64,000 bases of DNA from Poecilobothrus nobilitatus (lineage: Eukaryota; Arthropoda; Insecta; Diptera; Dolichopodidae). The notes under the pieces are model-generated. The model searched no databases. It had not been told where the DNA came from and saw only the letters and a program-made list of their open reading frames with translations. Position 1 is the first letter of the stretch. The number at the start of each line of letters is the position of its first letter. Where the stretch lies: positions 207,006,965 through 207,070,964 of the forward strand of contig OX352774.1 in NCBI GenBank assembly GCA_947095535.1, given 5' to 3'. Both the position numbers and the translations under genes were made by a program. Below are positions 12,196 through 24,239 of this stretch, one piece after another.

Positions 12196-12420
12196 TATTA
12201 GACAAAAGGGGGCATTGGTGGCCTAGTGGATAAGAGCGTAAAAAATACGCTGTAAACACCGAGGAAGTGTGGGTTTGAGTTCCACACACGTCTTAACAAT
12301 TATTCCTCCTTACGACATTTACAGCCACCCCTGAACAAGAAAGGCTGTGTAATTTCCTGTCCACATTTATGTGGCAGAGAAATGCATTAAAAAAAATATA
12401 TATGTATGTATTAGACAAAA
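12196..12420 (+). mobile_element. tRNA-derived SINE (SINE-A) with 12-bp target-site duplication
   Basis: SINE body 12,208-12,408 flanked by perfect TATTAGACAAAA duplications (12,196-12,207 and 12,409-12,420). Pol III box A TGGCCTAGTGG is at 12,219-12,229 and box B GGTTTGAGTTCC at 12,272-12,283, about 43 bp apart as in tRNA genes. The body continues past the tRNA-like head with TTACGACATTTACAGCC and ends GGCAGAGAAATGCATTA plus a short A run and ATATATGTATG. A second copy lies inverted at 58,739-58,906. The cloverleaf is too damaged for a working tRNA. Transcription would be by RNA polymerase III, and mobility would depend on a LINE. Confidence 0.85.
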
Positions 12421-13079
12421 TGGCATTTTGTTATTTGGAATTAGGCTAACTGTACATCAACCATAAAAAATTATTATCCATTATATTAATTACTATATCT
12501 AAAATGTTAGTTTTAATCTGCATTTATTAACAATTTGTACATAAAACAATAATTAATTTAAAATTAAACTCAATGTTATTAAAAATAAATAAAAATTAAA
12601 CGATAATATTTAAGTAATTAAAATTAAATTAAAAAATTTAATAAAAATTAATTAGTCAAAGTTAATTTGTTTTGTTTGAATATTATTAATTTTGAAAAAA
12701 AAAAAAGTGTATTGAATTACGATTATATTTTTAATTTAATTTTAATTTTTAATGACAACAATATGGTATTTATTAAAGAGTCATAAATTAACATTTAAAA
12801 AAAAACTATTGTAGTAATGTTTCATATTAGGTGTAGAAAAATTCGTTATTTGATTACAAATAACCTAAAATAAAAATTAAATTTATATCTTTCCAACTTT
12901 TAACTAGGTGGTAAATAAAAACAAATTTTTATAATAGTCATTTGATTAAATTTAAATAGCGAATTAGATGTTAAATTTTTGAATTCTAGTCACACAAGTG
13001 CAATTAGTGGAATCACTACTGTTTCAATTTTTATTTACACGCTACCAAAACTCTAGCAAAGTTTCTTTTTCACAATATA
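12421..13079. other. AT-rich non-coding stretch
   Basis: Mostly TAATTAAA-type sequence. No gene, RNA or repeat family is recognised. Confidence 0.5.
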
Positions 13080-13706
13080 TTGTTTAGGTAATAAGGAGAG
13101 GAATTAGAGGGCAAAACTATAAGAGAGGAGAATTGGTGGGTAAATAGGAGACGAACCAATACTGGTTCATTTGCAAAATATATAATTGACGATTTCTATC
13201 AGAGGGGTGCATATTGTTTAGAAGCATGTTACACATTTCCTTACAATAAATGAGTTGCCATCATTAGTTGCTTTAAACCAGCTTGGAACTTTCAGGGTGT
13301 AGAAATGGGTACTTGATTAGTGGCTAGTGTTGGGTTGAAAATGTTTTAAGAGATGCATTATGGATTTTATTTCTATAGAACAAGTTTCATTATCTACAAG
13401 ACATCTATAAAAGAGAAATAATGCTTTAATAGTTTGACGAGTGTTAAAAGCAATAAAGAAAATCTGAACAATAGGGTTGGTGCTTAGTCGTAAGGTGTAA
13501 TTCTGGATTTTGTTCAGATAACTTAATGAAGAAAGAGGGGCATCAGGATCAGCCCATATATGAGAATTATACTCCATCTTAGGTCGAATATAAACTTTGT
13601 ATTTCTTAGCCAGATCAGTTGGAGAAAAATAATCTTTACAACAAGAAAGAAACACGGAAAATTTAACAGCATTCTCCGCTATATCAAGATTATGTTCATT
13701 CCACAT
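13080..13706 (-). pseudogene. LINE reverse transcriptase C-terminal fragment
   Basis: The minus-strand frame at 13,706-13,317 has the LINE thumb/C-terminal signature: YFSPTDLAKKYKVYIRPKME, then YNSHIWADP, then a LNKIQNYTLRL segment and FYRCL. A broken continuation at about 13,260-13,200 gives an RKEMCNM/NNMHPS stretch equivalent to the RT(S/C)-LWN-LP tail, and then a pyrimidine-rich 3' UTR. The RT catalytic core is absent. The annotated methionine (13,706) is incidental, as the homology is to the middle of a protein. It belongs with the same broad clade as the fragment at 8.0 kb and is a dead, 5'-truncated copy. Confidence 0.75.
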
Positions 13707-14344
13707 TCATTCTAAAATGTTTAAACTTTTAGATCACTGAATAATTTCTTCTTGAAATCTCAGGATTGGTATACGGATTGATTTCTTACGGCATAATTTT
13801 CCATTTATATTGATTCGATAGAAGTGGCCTTATGAAGTCCAAAAATGACACCCGAATTTTGTCGTCCGCAAAACTTATAGTATGATATATTTAAGTAATT
13901 TGGGACGTATTTTTATTATTTCACATTTTATTAAGTTTTTCTGGATTTCCACTTAAATGTGCAAAATATTAGATTTATTCTTTACCAAAAATATATACAA
14001 GTTTCATAGCATGTTATTTACTAGTCTTACAGAGTTTAGATTACTTAAATCTATACAACTGTGGTATTTTAACTTAGACTAGTGACTGTTACATTTGATG
14101 TTAATATGTTCTTCGTAAGGAAAATGGAAAACCTTACCTGTATTAATTTCTATAACTTATTATTACAACTAACTCTTAACCTAACTACTTAAAACTAAAA
14201 ACCTATAACTATTATAGTTTGAAAATATTTTTCTTTTTATTTTTTTTTTTATTATTACAATGTGTTATCACCGAGTTTTTTTATTAAGGAATTTTTGGAA
14301 ACAGTACATCTATATAGTACTTTTTCGGATATACTATTTATTTT
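13707..14344. other. Non-coding stretch between two LINE fragments
   Basis: AT-rich DNA with a slightly higher G/C patch at 13,760-13,880. No frame, RNA or repeat could be assigned. Confidence 0.4.
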
Positions 14345-15290
14345 ACCATTTATTAATATGGAATATTGGCTTGATCATGAAGTTTTCGCGTATAGTTGTA
14401 GAAAGGGAGATTGAGTATTATTTTTAGTACTTTATTCTGTGCTGTTTGTAGCTTATGTACATGACATCTGCCAATACTGCAAAATAGAGGACATGCATAT
14501 AATAAAACTGGTAAGAAAGTTGCTATCATGATTATGAGTTTATTTTTCTGAGAGAGCAAAGATCTTCTGTTAATAAAAGGGTATAGGGTACGTGTTACAT
14601 TATTAACCTTATCTATAGTTTAATTAATATGTTCCTTAAATGTTAATTTTTTGTCTAAATGTACACTTAGATATTTTACATTGTCGACCCAAGGTATGTC
14701 TATGTTATTAAGAGTTAAATTTGAAGTTGGAATATAACAATAAATGTTTTCTCTTGTTTGTAAAAAATATGGCGTTAGTTTTTTGCACATTTAGCAGTAT
14801 TCTCCATTTGAAGAAATATGCCGATAATGTGTTTAAAGCATTTTGTAGTTCGGATTTTACTGTAACACTGTATAAACCGGACGAGTAGATGGCAGTGTCG
14901 TCTGTGAAATTTGTTAAGTTGACGTTATTAAGACTAGGAATATCATGAGTGTAAATATTATATAGTAGTGGTCCTAAGACTGATCCCTGAGGTACCCCTG
15001 CAGGTATTGCGAACAGAGGTAGTTTTATCGATGTGAACTTTGAATTCCCTATCTTTTAGGAAACTATGTATAATTTTAGTTAGATAGTCATCTATTCAAA
15101 TATTCTTTAGTTTATACACTAATCCCTCATGCCATACTGTGTCAAATGCTGAGTCGATATCTAGTACTACCATACCAACTGATTTTTATTTTTCAGATTG
15201 TCCTTAATATACCTTTTTGTTCTTAATAGAGGGTGTATAGTAGAATGTTCTGTTTGAAAACCAAATTGTTCATTCAAACCTCAACAAAAA
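14345..15290 (-). pseudogene. Jockey-clade-like LINE reverse transcriptase fragment with frameshifts
   Basis: Read on the minus strand from about 15,285: NEQFGFQTEHST, then MVVLDIDSAFDTVWHEGLVY (RT block A region, with the Asp retained), then GVPQGSVLGPLLYNIYTHDI (block B), then TNFTDDTAIYSS (block C, with F-T-DD where F/Y-ADD is normal), and finally PVLLYACPLFCS and KLQTAQNKVLKIILNLPFY near 14,400-14,550. The pieces lie in different frames with internal stops. RT is preserved from the QFGF block to the thumb. The endonuclease, ORF1 and 3' end are missing. The order and wording match jockey-type elements of flies. It is inactive. Confidence 0.85.
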
Positions 15291-18200
15291 AAATTACACA
15301 AAAAGAAAATTAATAAAGATGAAAAATATCGTGAAAAATAAAAGACAAAAACCTGAGAAATATAATAAAAACACGTGATTATAATTTATGTGTAAAATAT
15401 AACATTATCTAAGGGGACTTTTTAAAGCCATTTCTTTTTTTCCACATTTAAAAATGATTAATTGTTAGAATGTATATTATGGATAGACTTATTCAGCTAG
15501 ACAACCTTAATAAATGTCAAATACTTATTCTATAATATAAAATTAATCAATTTTGTTTAAATCTGTTTATAAAAGGTCAGGTACAGTTGTTTTATATTGA
15601 AAATTTTAATGAGGAAAAAATTATTAAAATACCTAAAATATATACAACTATTAATAATTGCCATTAACACCCATAAGTTCTTGCCATTAACCACCATATC
15701 TTGTTAGATTTGTGTACATCTTATCTTCTTAATTGAGTTTCGACCCATGAAACTTTTAATTTTGTTTATAGACAAAAAAAAGGTAAATTATCATAGTAAA
15801 TGGTGAAATGGTGCCAATGTAAAATTAAAAGTTTTATAACTCACAATTTAAATTAGTGACAAATTTTGATAACACCTAATACAAGTCTAGCATTATATAT
15901 GTATCTATCAAATTATTATACTCAGTTATATTTTTTTTTATTCTACTTTACAGCTCTACAAATAAAGTACTATAGAGCATTCACTAAAACATTTATCATT
16001 TATATTTGACTAAGCTTCAGTTTTTGTAATTTTTAATTTCACTAAACCGTTGTTTAACCAGATGTAGCTATTATGCCAGAGTATTAAACATATATATTTT
16101 TATTTACGTGCCATCTATTATCTTATACAAGAATTATTATTTTATTCTTATGTTATATTACGATATGATATTAATTGTATGATATTATATTGTGTATACA
16201 TTCATACTCAGTTTTTGTTTAATATAATATTATTATATTAATTATTTATATTATAAAAAAAATCTATGTATTTTTATTGTATTGATTATTTCCTAATTTA
16301 GAAAAAAACGTTTAATCTAAAATCTTGTGATCTAAAAAAACAAAACACAAATCTTATTTTGATTGACACTGCTTTGATCTAAAATAAATCGCATTATACA
16401 TAATCGAGTTTAAAATAAATTTCAACTTTAGAAACTAAATTAAATTAATAATATAATATGAAATATATTTTTTTTTTTTTAATAGAGAATTTTAATTAAG
16501 TAAAATATATTTCGATTTTTTTTAAACCATCATTATATTTTATTCTAATAAATATTGTAATTTTTTATGTTAATATCTTTTGTCTCAAATATTAACCAAA
16601 ATTTCATAAATTACTCATTTATTTACACATATTCCCCATTTTTATATATATAATATACATATATATATATTGTATGTGTGTAAAACCAAGCAAAACTGGT
16701 TCATTGTACATCTACTTAAAACCAAATAAATGTCAAAATATGTTTCCATATTTATATATATAATAATATAATTCTTTTATATAACATATTATGTATATGT
16801 ATGTACTATGTACATATTGTGTCAAGTTAATCTTAATGACAACCATTTTACAGGTAAATTTTGACAATGGAATTTTGTCAAAACAAAGAGAAAAATATAT
16901 AAAATACTATATACATATTAAAATTTTATAATAATATGAGACGAGAGTAAAGATTGACATTTTATTTATGACACCATTTTACATTTTTATTACATCAAAA
17001 ATGATAATAACATAGAGATGAGATAGAATGAGATGTTAAACTTAATCTGTCTTGTTAACTTGACATAAAATAACAACAATAATAAAATAATGTATGTAAA
17101 TATGTATGTATAATGAAAAATTAAAATTTAAACGTAAATATAATATTAGTATTAATTAATTTTATTTTGATTTTGTTTCACTCATTTCGTATGCTAATAA
17201 TTAAAATATTTATTTTTGATAGTTTTTTTTAGCACTCCTAAATATATGCAAAAAAAAAATTAAATTAAATAAACAAAGTTATTTTTTTTTCGAATTAAAT
17301 ATTAACAAAAATAAACATTATGATTTTGATAAATGATTTTACTACAGTAAACGAAACCTGTCTAGTTAATTGGGAATAGTTCGAACATTTTGAACTCGAA
17401 AACAAAAAATTGATCTGATTAGGAAGGGATTTATTTTTACACCTTTGAAAAAAAATGTAAATTAATATTACATTTCTTTGATCTTAAACGATAAACTAGA
17501 CTCTTAACTATAAATCACCGTAATATCAGTAATCTAATACGGAACATTGTCGCGTCGGCAGATATGTTAGAATACTAGGACTTCCGATTTATCACTTTTA
17601 CAGAAGGTGGAAAGATGAAGAGGAATGAATTTTTCACCTGTTGTGAGAATGTCCGGCTCTTACTCTAAAAAGAAGAAAATGTCTGCGAAAATTCTGCTTA
17701 AATAACTTATTCGATCTGTTGAAGTCACTTCCTTAACCTAGTCACTTAACCTAGTACTTTGAAAGAAGCTCAAATAGTTAAATTAGGAGAAAAACTGATT
17801 CAGGATATCACAACTACCAAAATACGTATATATAACAAAAGCCTATACTAAAATATTCAAATTTTGTTAAGATTATACTGCACTACATATTTTTCTTTTT
17901 GTTCCCGAACAGTTTACTAATCTTTTCCTCTAGACATTTTTTAATATTTTAGGGATTTTATTTTTTCAATATATAAAGAAAATACAAACAAACTGACTAT
18001 CGTAGCAAAATAGTCTTAAATTTTTGCGAAAATTTTCTCAAAATAACTTAAGGATCTAAAATATTTTTTTTTTTTGTATATTTTGTCATATGTATATGTT
18101 AAATATATTAAGATCTATATGCATACACATATATATATAATGCATAATAAGTATGGATAAATTAGTACACGTGTTTTAAGGATAACGCTTAAATGGTATA

Positions 18201-20454
18201 ATAGGGACAGATTTGGTTTTTTTTTTGGGTACCTTTTATTTTTAGCATAAAAATTCTTTAGAAAAAACCATTTTGGTAATTTGGTTTTATTTTTGTGTGT
18301 TGTTTTTTCTTAACTATATGATAATATACAAAAGAAATTCAAAATTTGATGGAAAACATTCTATTTAATGAAGACATTTTGTAGAGTTAATAGCAGAAAA
18401 ATATACAGGTTAATTTTTAAGCGTTTTTTTTTTTTATTTTTTGATCTTTTATTTAATTTTTAAATTCGAGTAGAAAATAAAATCTATTTAAAATTGAATT
18501 TATAGAATATATACAGATATTTAAATAAAGTCATAATGTTTTTGATATTAATCAGTATATGTAATTTAAATTTTTTAATGAATTTTAATTTTACATAAGT
18601 TGCAAAAATGTCCATTCTTTCAAGATAAACTTTAAAGATCTTTTTAAATATTCATAATTATTTAAATAAACGCAATAAAACGAAGAATATTGTGGCAGTA
18701 AAATGTTAATATTTATAATCAATAGTCAAAAAAATATTTCAGATTTTTCCATTTTAGAAAAAAATCATCTATCCTTTCAATCATATGTTCAATTAAATTC
18801 AATACGTATTTAATATCTAATTAATTGTATCTAGAAAAAAAAAAAAACAGAAATCGATAAAAAGTCAACTCTTAACGAAATCGATAAAAGACAACAAAAG
18901 TCAACGAAATATTTAATCAAAGCTTGTTTAAAGGTTGATTTTTATTACTGATGTCGGTGGTTCTGATTGTTCAATAATTCTAATTTTTGTAAAAACTTGT
19001 AGAAAACAATGAGAAATTGTATTGAAATTATTCCCCAGGGAACTGACTGTTGATTTCAACTTTTTATAACCAAATAAGATCCTAACCCTCTAAATTGAGC
19101 GAATTGAACAACGCTTTTTGCAAAATTTTCTTACATTTTCCACAATCTAATTAGATCGTATTTTTCAGTTCAAATAATGTATCACTATATATTTAAATTA
19201 GACAGATTCAATTAAAATTCCAAAACTTAAAAAGCTATTCACAAAACATAAAAAGAAAATTTTGTCATCACATTCCCATTAATATTTTCTCAACTGAAGT
19301 ACTCAATTAGTAATACGAAAAAAAAAAACTAAAATTTTTATTATTTTAATCTTAAAAAAAAAAAAAAATTTCCTGATCATTTAACAATTAAACGACTTTA
19401 TTTAAGTTTAAAATTGTAAAAATTCACACTTTATTTATTAAATTGTTTAAAAATTTGCCGGAATTCCTTTTATTGTTTTAAACTTATATCCTTATTTTGT
19501 GAATAGTGTTTAAGTTTTAAATATATATAATTATATATATATCTCATTCTTTCATTTTTCTGCTCCAATAGTTTTTCTTGATGGAAAATTGTATATAACA
19601 CTACATATATGTATGTTCATATATGTATGTTTATATATGTATAACACATATATGTATGTTCAAAAAATTTTTTTTTAAATATAAAATTTGCTCTATAATG
19701 CGAAAATATTATTCTATACTTGAGAACAATGTCTTTGTACGCTCAAATATTTCTTTACAATGATACAATTGAAACATAAAGTTATTTTCTCATATGGAAA
19801 AAATGATTTTCCCTTATTATAATATACGATAAAATTAAACTTTGCAAAAAACTTTGCAAAAAAAGAATATAATTGGAATACAATTTTTATATCGGAATAA
19901 TACTTTATTAAAAAAAAAAAAAAAATAATAATAGAAATTGAAATTTTCAATTTGATAAAATAATAATAATAAAATATTTAAAAAAATTGTACAGAAATTT
20001 AAAATTTTAAGATGACTAAACTTATTCATCATACAAATTATTTATATTTCATGTCCTTAATATTTAATATTGATTTGTTTGATTCCAATTTTTACAAAAA
20101 TTAATTAATTATTATATAAATTGATGTCGTTAATAGGAGATTTTTCCATTAAATCAGATATTTTTATTCAGAGCCATTATCTGAAAAAATAAAATCGAGA
20201 ATTTCAAATCTGGAAATTAAATTTTTTTAAAGTTTTTTGTATCATACCTATATCTATTTAGAGGGAAAAAATTGTTTTTTTTACAAAAAATACAAAAAAA
20301 AAACAGTTAAAAAACAGTTACATATCCTAAATATTATATTAATCTACAAAGCTATCAATTCAAACTTTAAATACAAAAGTATTACAAGACCATGTATATT
20401 TTTATCCTTTTTTAAAATCTTATAAATGATCTTTCTTTCTTTTTATGATATTTT
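15291..20454. other. Long AT-rich non-coding stretch
   Basis: Five kilobases of A/T-dominated sequence with homopolymers and TATATA/ATGTATGT microsatellites (for example 16,640-16,680, 18,120-18,140 and 19,600-19,660). A CAGTAAACGAAACCTG phrase at 17,345 resembles one end of a pogo/Tigger-like transposon but has no partner. A patch at 17,520-17,700 has more balanced composition but no long frame. The small frames here are low complexity. Confidence 0.5.
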
Positions 20455-21065
20455 TACAGATTTTTGATGCGTTGTTGTTGAAATATGTGTGCAAAATAAG
20501 GCAGAATGTAAAACGAATGCTTTTTAAAGCGACACATTTTCCAAAAGACAATGAAAATGGTAAGAATATTATGATTTATGTGACTTACAGCTAAATTTAT
20601 ATATTTCCTCAGAATTTTATATGTTAAAAAATTTGTCGGATATCAAAAGAAACTTTTTTTCAATTTTAATGAAACCGTACATTATGAAAGGAAGACTTTT
20701 AATCCATGTAAAAGTTCAATATTACAGTTTTAATTTTAGCTTTTTTATTTTCAAAATCTTTATACTAAGATAATTTTTTAACTTAGGTAACTTAGGCGAA
20801 TTATCTCTTCTTTCTTTTAAAAAAAAAACTTTTTTTCTCAAAATTTCAAGGTTCTAACATATTCCGTAAATATGAAGTGAGCAAATTTTTACAAAATGTT
20901 GTTTTTAAATAATGTTAAATTTAAATACTAAATTGGAAAATTTTTTATTATTTTAATGCAGAGCCTAGGCTAATAAAGCTAAAAAAAAGTTTCTGTTATT
21001 CGTTGTTGTTAGAGTGAAAAAATGTTAAGCAGAATCTGATATAATATGCATTTGAAAATATGGTG
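20455..21065 (+). mobile_element. Family 3 element, diverged copy, right end missing
   Basis: Collinear with 10,940-11,580: GCGACACATTTTCCAAAAG corresponds to GCACACATTTTCAAAAG. The phrase AAATTTAAATACTAAATT and the following AATGCAGAGC-to-GTGAAAAAATGTTAA region also correspond. The GGAC run and right TIR are not present, so the copy is 3'-truncated or decayed. No protein is encoded. Confidence 0.55.
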
Positions 21066-21929
21066 ATTAAGATTTTATCGACGCCTAATTTTTCGACACT
21101 CTCACTTTCGACGCCTAATTTTTATAATTTTTATCCATTCAAGATATTTTTTGTCCAAATTTTTGCTTTCTAGATTTTATTTTTGAGATTTTTATTGATT
21201 TGAGATTTTATTTTTTCTCAGATATCGGTGGTGATCCGTTTATTCAAGTTCCCCTTTTTTTTAAATTTTAATATCATAATTAATCCACTCTTTAAATTTC
21301 TGTAATAAAAAAAAAACTTTAAATTCTTTATTTAATGTCCATTATTTTAACCTTCAGTTAAGTTTACAAAATAAATTTCTATTATAATCATGGCAATATA
21401 TTATAAACTGTAAAAACTGATGAAAACTTATTAAAAGAGATTAAGGATAATTTTTATAAATTCTTAGTATCTTTATAATTAGAATTAAAGTCCTTAAGCA
21501 ATTTTAAAGTTTGTAATCTTGACGAACAAGTTTCAGCTTCAATTTAATTAAAAAGTTTTTGAATTGCTTTAAAGGTAACAAATTCTTTAACATAATTATA
21601 ATTTTGTTTCGTAAAAAAAAAAGACAATAATAAGATAATACTTGCGTAATTGTTTTGGACAGAATCATTATAAAGTTTTTTTCTCTTTTTTATAGACAAC
21701 TTATTTTTTTATCAAGTTAATTATTAATTAATTTAACCTTAAATAAAGCATGTCTTATTATTTTTATTTTGCTTCCATGCTAATATTATTTCAATTTGTA
21801 GGCTCCCTTCAATTAAATAAATACTTAATAAAAGTTTTGAATAAACTAAATTAATTTTTCCAACATTCTCTGATATTATTTTACTATAATTTACTCATTA
21901 AGTATTTGAAAACTTCTTTGAAAACCAAG
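21066..21929. other. AT-rich non-coding stretch
   Basis: Contains a TTTTCGACGCCTAATTTTTCGACAC phrase that is partly repeated at 21,077-21,125. No gene or named repeat is visible. Confidence 0.4.
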
Positions 21930-22890
21930 AAAAACGAGAAAGAGTTCTGTAGACTAGACTGTGTCAACTCTGAGATATTCGTATGAACGTAATATATCCT
22001 ATTTCAATAAAACCTGATCATCTTTTAAAAAATTTCAGATGTTTTAGTACCGAAGTTAACTACCCAGATATATTTTTGTAAGTTGTGGAGTTGTATGATA
22101 GCTATCCGAATCTATTGCACCAATATAACCAAATGTTACAGAAGTTATTGTCGTAAAACTTGATCATCTTTTGTAAGGTTTTAGACGCTTAGCTTCATAA
22201 AGTTCTAAGGGGTGCAAGAAGCCTGAACCTACTGCTCTAGTTCAATCAAGAGAACTTGTACGGCAGCTATCTGAACTTGTTGCACTAGCACAATTAAATT
22301 TTACAGAAGTTGTTGCCATAAAAATTAATAATCATTTGTAAAATTTCAGACGCTTAGCTTTATTAAGTTCCAAAAGATGCAAGAAGTCTGAACTGGTTGC
22401 TTTAGACAAGTCAAATTTTACAAAAGTTGTTGGGATATAACTCAATTTAACCTCTTCACTAAATTTCAAATACAAAGCTTCAATAGACACTGAGTTATTT
22501 TCATTTAAAAATAGAAGTTGTATGGCAGATACTCGTACCTGTCACACCAGCACAACTAAATTTTACAAATATTGTTGGCCTGTAGCTAGACACCATTTTG
22601 CAAAATCTCAGATGCCTAACTTCAAGACATACTGAATTATTTCCATATAAAGAAAGAAGTTGTATGGCAGCGAACTCGGCGTCCAAAAATTACAGATTTA
22701 AATAGTGAAACTAATAAATTTGCAAAAGTGACGTAAAAAAAGAATTCGATCCTGAGCCAATCCATACCTTATTGACACTATATCTATCTAACACTATCAC
22801 ACTAGCTCTATATCTAGCTCTTTAAGATGTCACAAACGTAATGGCAAATTTATTATACCCTTGACATTGTTCATACGGGTATAAAAACAT
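21930..22890 (-). mobile_element. Helentron-like non-autonomous element, family 2, copy A
   Basis: On the minus strand the 5' end is TTTTTATACCCGTATGAAC and the 3' side has a matching subterminal inverted repeat: 21,975-21,988 against 22,869-22,882, 12 of 14 bases complementary. It is followed by a 3' hairpin AGAGTT/AACTCT (21,941-21,946 and 21,966-21,971). Between them lie about five diverged tandem units of 130-165 bp, each carrying TTGTATGGCAGCTA-CTCGAAC (22,091, 22,256, 22,518, 22,660). No long frame and no Rep/helicase are present. Subterminal inverted repeats, a 3' hairpin and central tandem repeats are the known layout of DINE-1/Helentron-associated elements in flies. The assignment is by structure only. 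Confidence 0.65.
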
Positions 22891-23570
22891 ACTAGTTTCA
22901 AAATAAACAGAATAATTATGAACCGAATTTTTAAAACTGCCTGTAGTTATGCATTTCATAACATATTATTAACTTTTTTCAATGAATCCTTGAAAACTCC
23001 CTTTCAATAGAAACTTAAAAATCATAAAATAATCTCTTATATGAGTAATACAAGAATACAACAATATTCGTTCGGTTTTTAATCAAAATCAACATTTTAT
23101 TTTTGAAATTTTTAAAGCCATACAAATTAATTTATAATTTTTATTTTAATTTTTATTTTAAAAGTTAGCAAGCCAAAAAAAAAACTACTAACAATTCTGA
23201 ACCCTTACAATAATAAACCTTTTATTTGATTTGGTTTTAATATTAAATTCAATGGATTATATAAAATTCAATTTAGATTAAAAATTTAATAAAAAAAAAT
23301 TAATTTTCTATTATTAAAATAGTATCAAATTCAGAATTTGTTTCAATAAAGTTGAAATTTTAATTTTGTAAAAGTTTCATATAGTCAAATTCTTATTTTT
23401 GAAATTAATTTTATTACCAAAATAATAAAATGCCTTTTATGAAAAGTTTTATTTCTAATTTAGTAATGTTTTATTTGCATGATTCATTTTTAAAAAAAAT
23501 ATTTTATTAAAAAATTTAGTCGATAAACTTCTCATCTTTTTTTACTTCCTTTAACCTGTTTGGCCTTTAG
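22891..23570. other. AT-rich stretch ending in a splice-acceptor-like tract
   Basis: No gene. The last 30 bases before 23,571 (TTACTTCCTTTAACCTG and then TGGCCTTTAG) form a good polypyrimidine-AG acceptor. Confidence 0.45.
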
Positions 23571-23803
23571 GGATTGAGGAAGTTGACAAATTCGCTCCAA
23601 CCCAAACGATAATAGACCAGGCATTAGAGTTGTGGCGACGCCTTGAAATCTTACCTCAGCTAAACATGGTAGTTCTCATTGCTTTCATGGCATTCATCTA
23701 CACTTTGTCTTTCCTGAGAATTCTATTCGAAGGATTATTTTGTTTTTCGTTCGACTTCTTCTCACGGTGTGACAGATACATCTATATTTTCTATGTCGAA
23801 TAA
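23571..23803 (+). CDS. Candidate exon of an unrecognised gene (membrane segment)
   Basis: Directly after an AG acceptor at 23,569-23,570, a frame of 76 codons is open from ATT 23,573 to TAA 23,801-23,803. Its base composition is clearly richer in G/C than the flanks and its codon use is ordinary. The peptide starts IEEVDKFAPTQTIIDQALEL, then WRRLEILPQLN, then a hydrophobic run MVVLIAFMAFIYTLSFLRIL suitable for one transmembrane helix (about residues 33-52), and a short aromatic tail ending FYVE. There is no upstream ATG within the frame, so it would be an internal or terminal exon, phase 2. I do not recognise the family. An exonised transposon piece or chance is possible. Confidence 0.4.
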
Positions 23804-23940
23804 TTTTTTAATATTTTTTTCGTCATAGTTCCGATTTGAAATCGTGTTCGACCATAGTACCTTATCAATGCAACGAAGGTAGTGGTTTATATATGCCTGT
23901 AGTTTTTTTTTACTATATTACTTATGTGGTCATCACCTTT

Positions 23941-24180
23941 TCACAAGAACACAAGAGGACGAATTTAACATTGCTGTCGGCAAATCTTAATTTGTTGTGC
24001 AAGAAAATTGCGTTGTTAAAGTGCTAAAAAAATACCAAAAACACTGCGGTCTTTCACAAGACCACAAGAGGACGAATTTACCATTGATGTCGACAAATCT
24101 TAATTTGTTGTGTATGGAAATTGCGTTGCCAAAGTGTTACAAAAATACCAAAAACACGACGGTCTTTACAAATACATGAT
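23941..24180. repeat. 113-bp tandem duplication
   Basis: The block beginning TCACAAGA-CACAAGAGGACG at 23,941 repeats at 24,054 with about a dozen differences, and a third partial start lies near 24,164. Each unit can be read as EDEF(N/T)I-V-KS, stop, FVV-NCV-KVL-KYQKH. However, 113 is not a multiple of three, so the two copies cannot be translated in one frame. It is most simply a local duplication of once-coding or transposon DNA. Confidence 0.6.
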
Positions 24181-24239
24181 TCCACATTCAGTTCAGTTCC
24201 CCTATCTGTGGTTAAAATATTCTTTAGATTCCTGTACTT

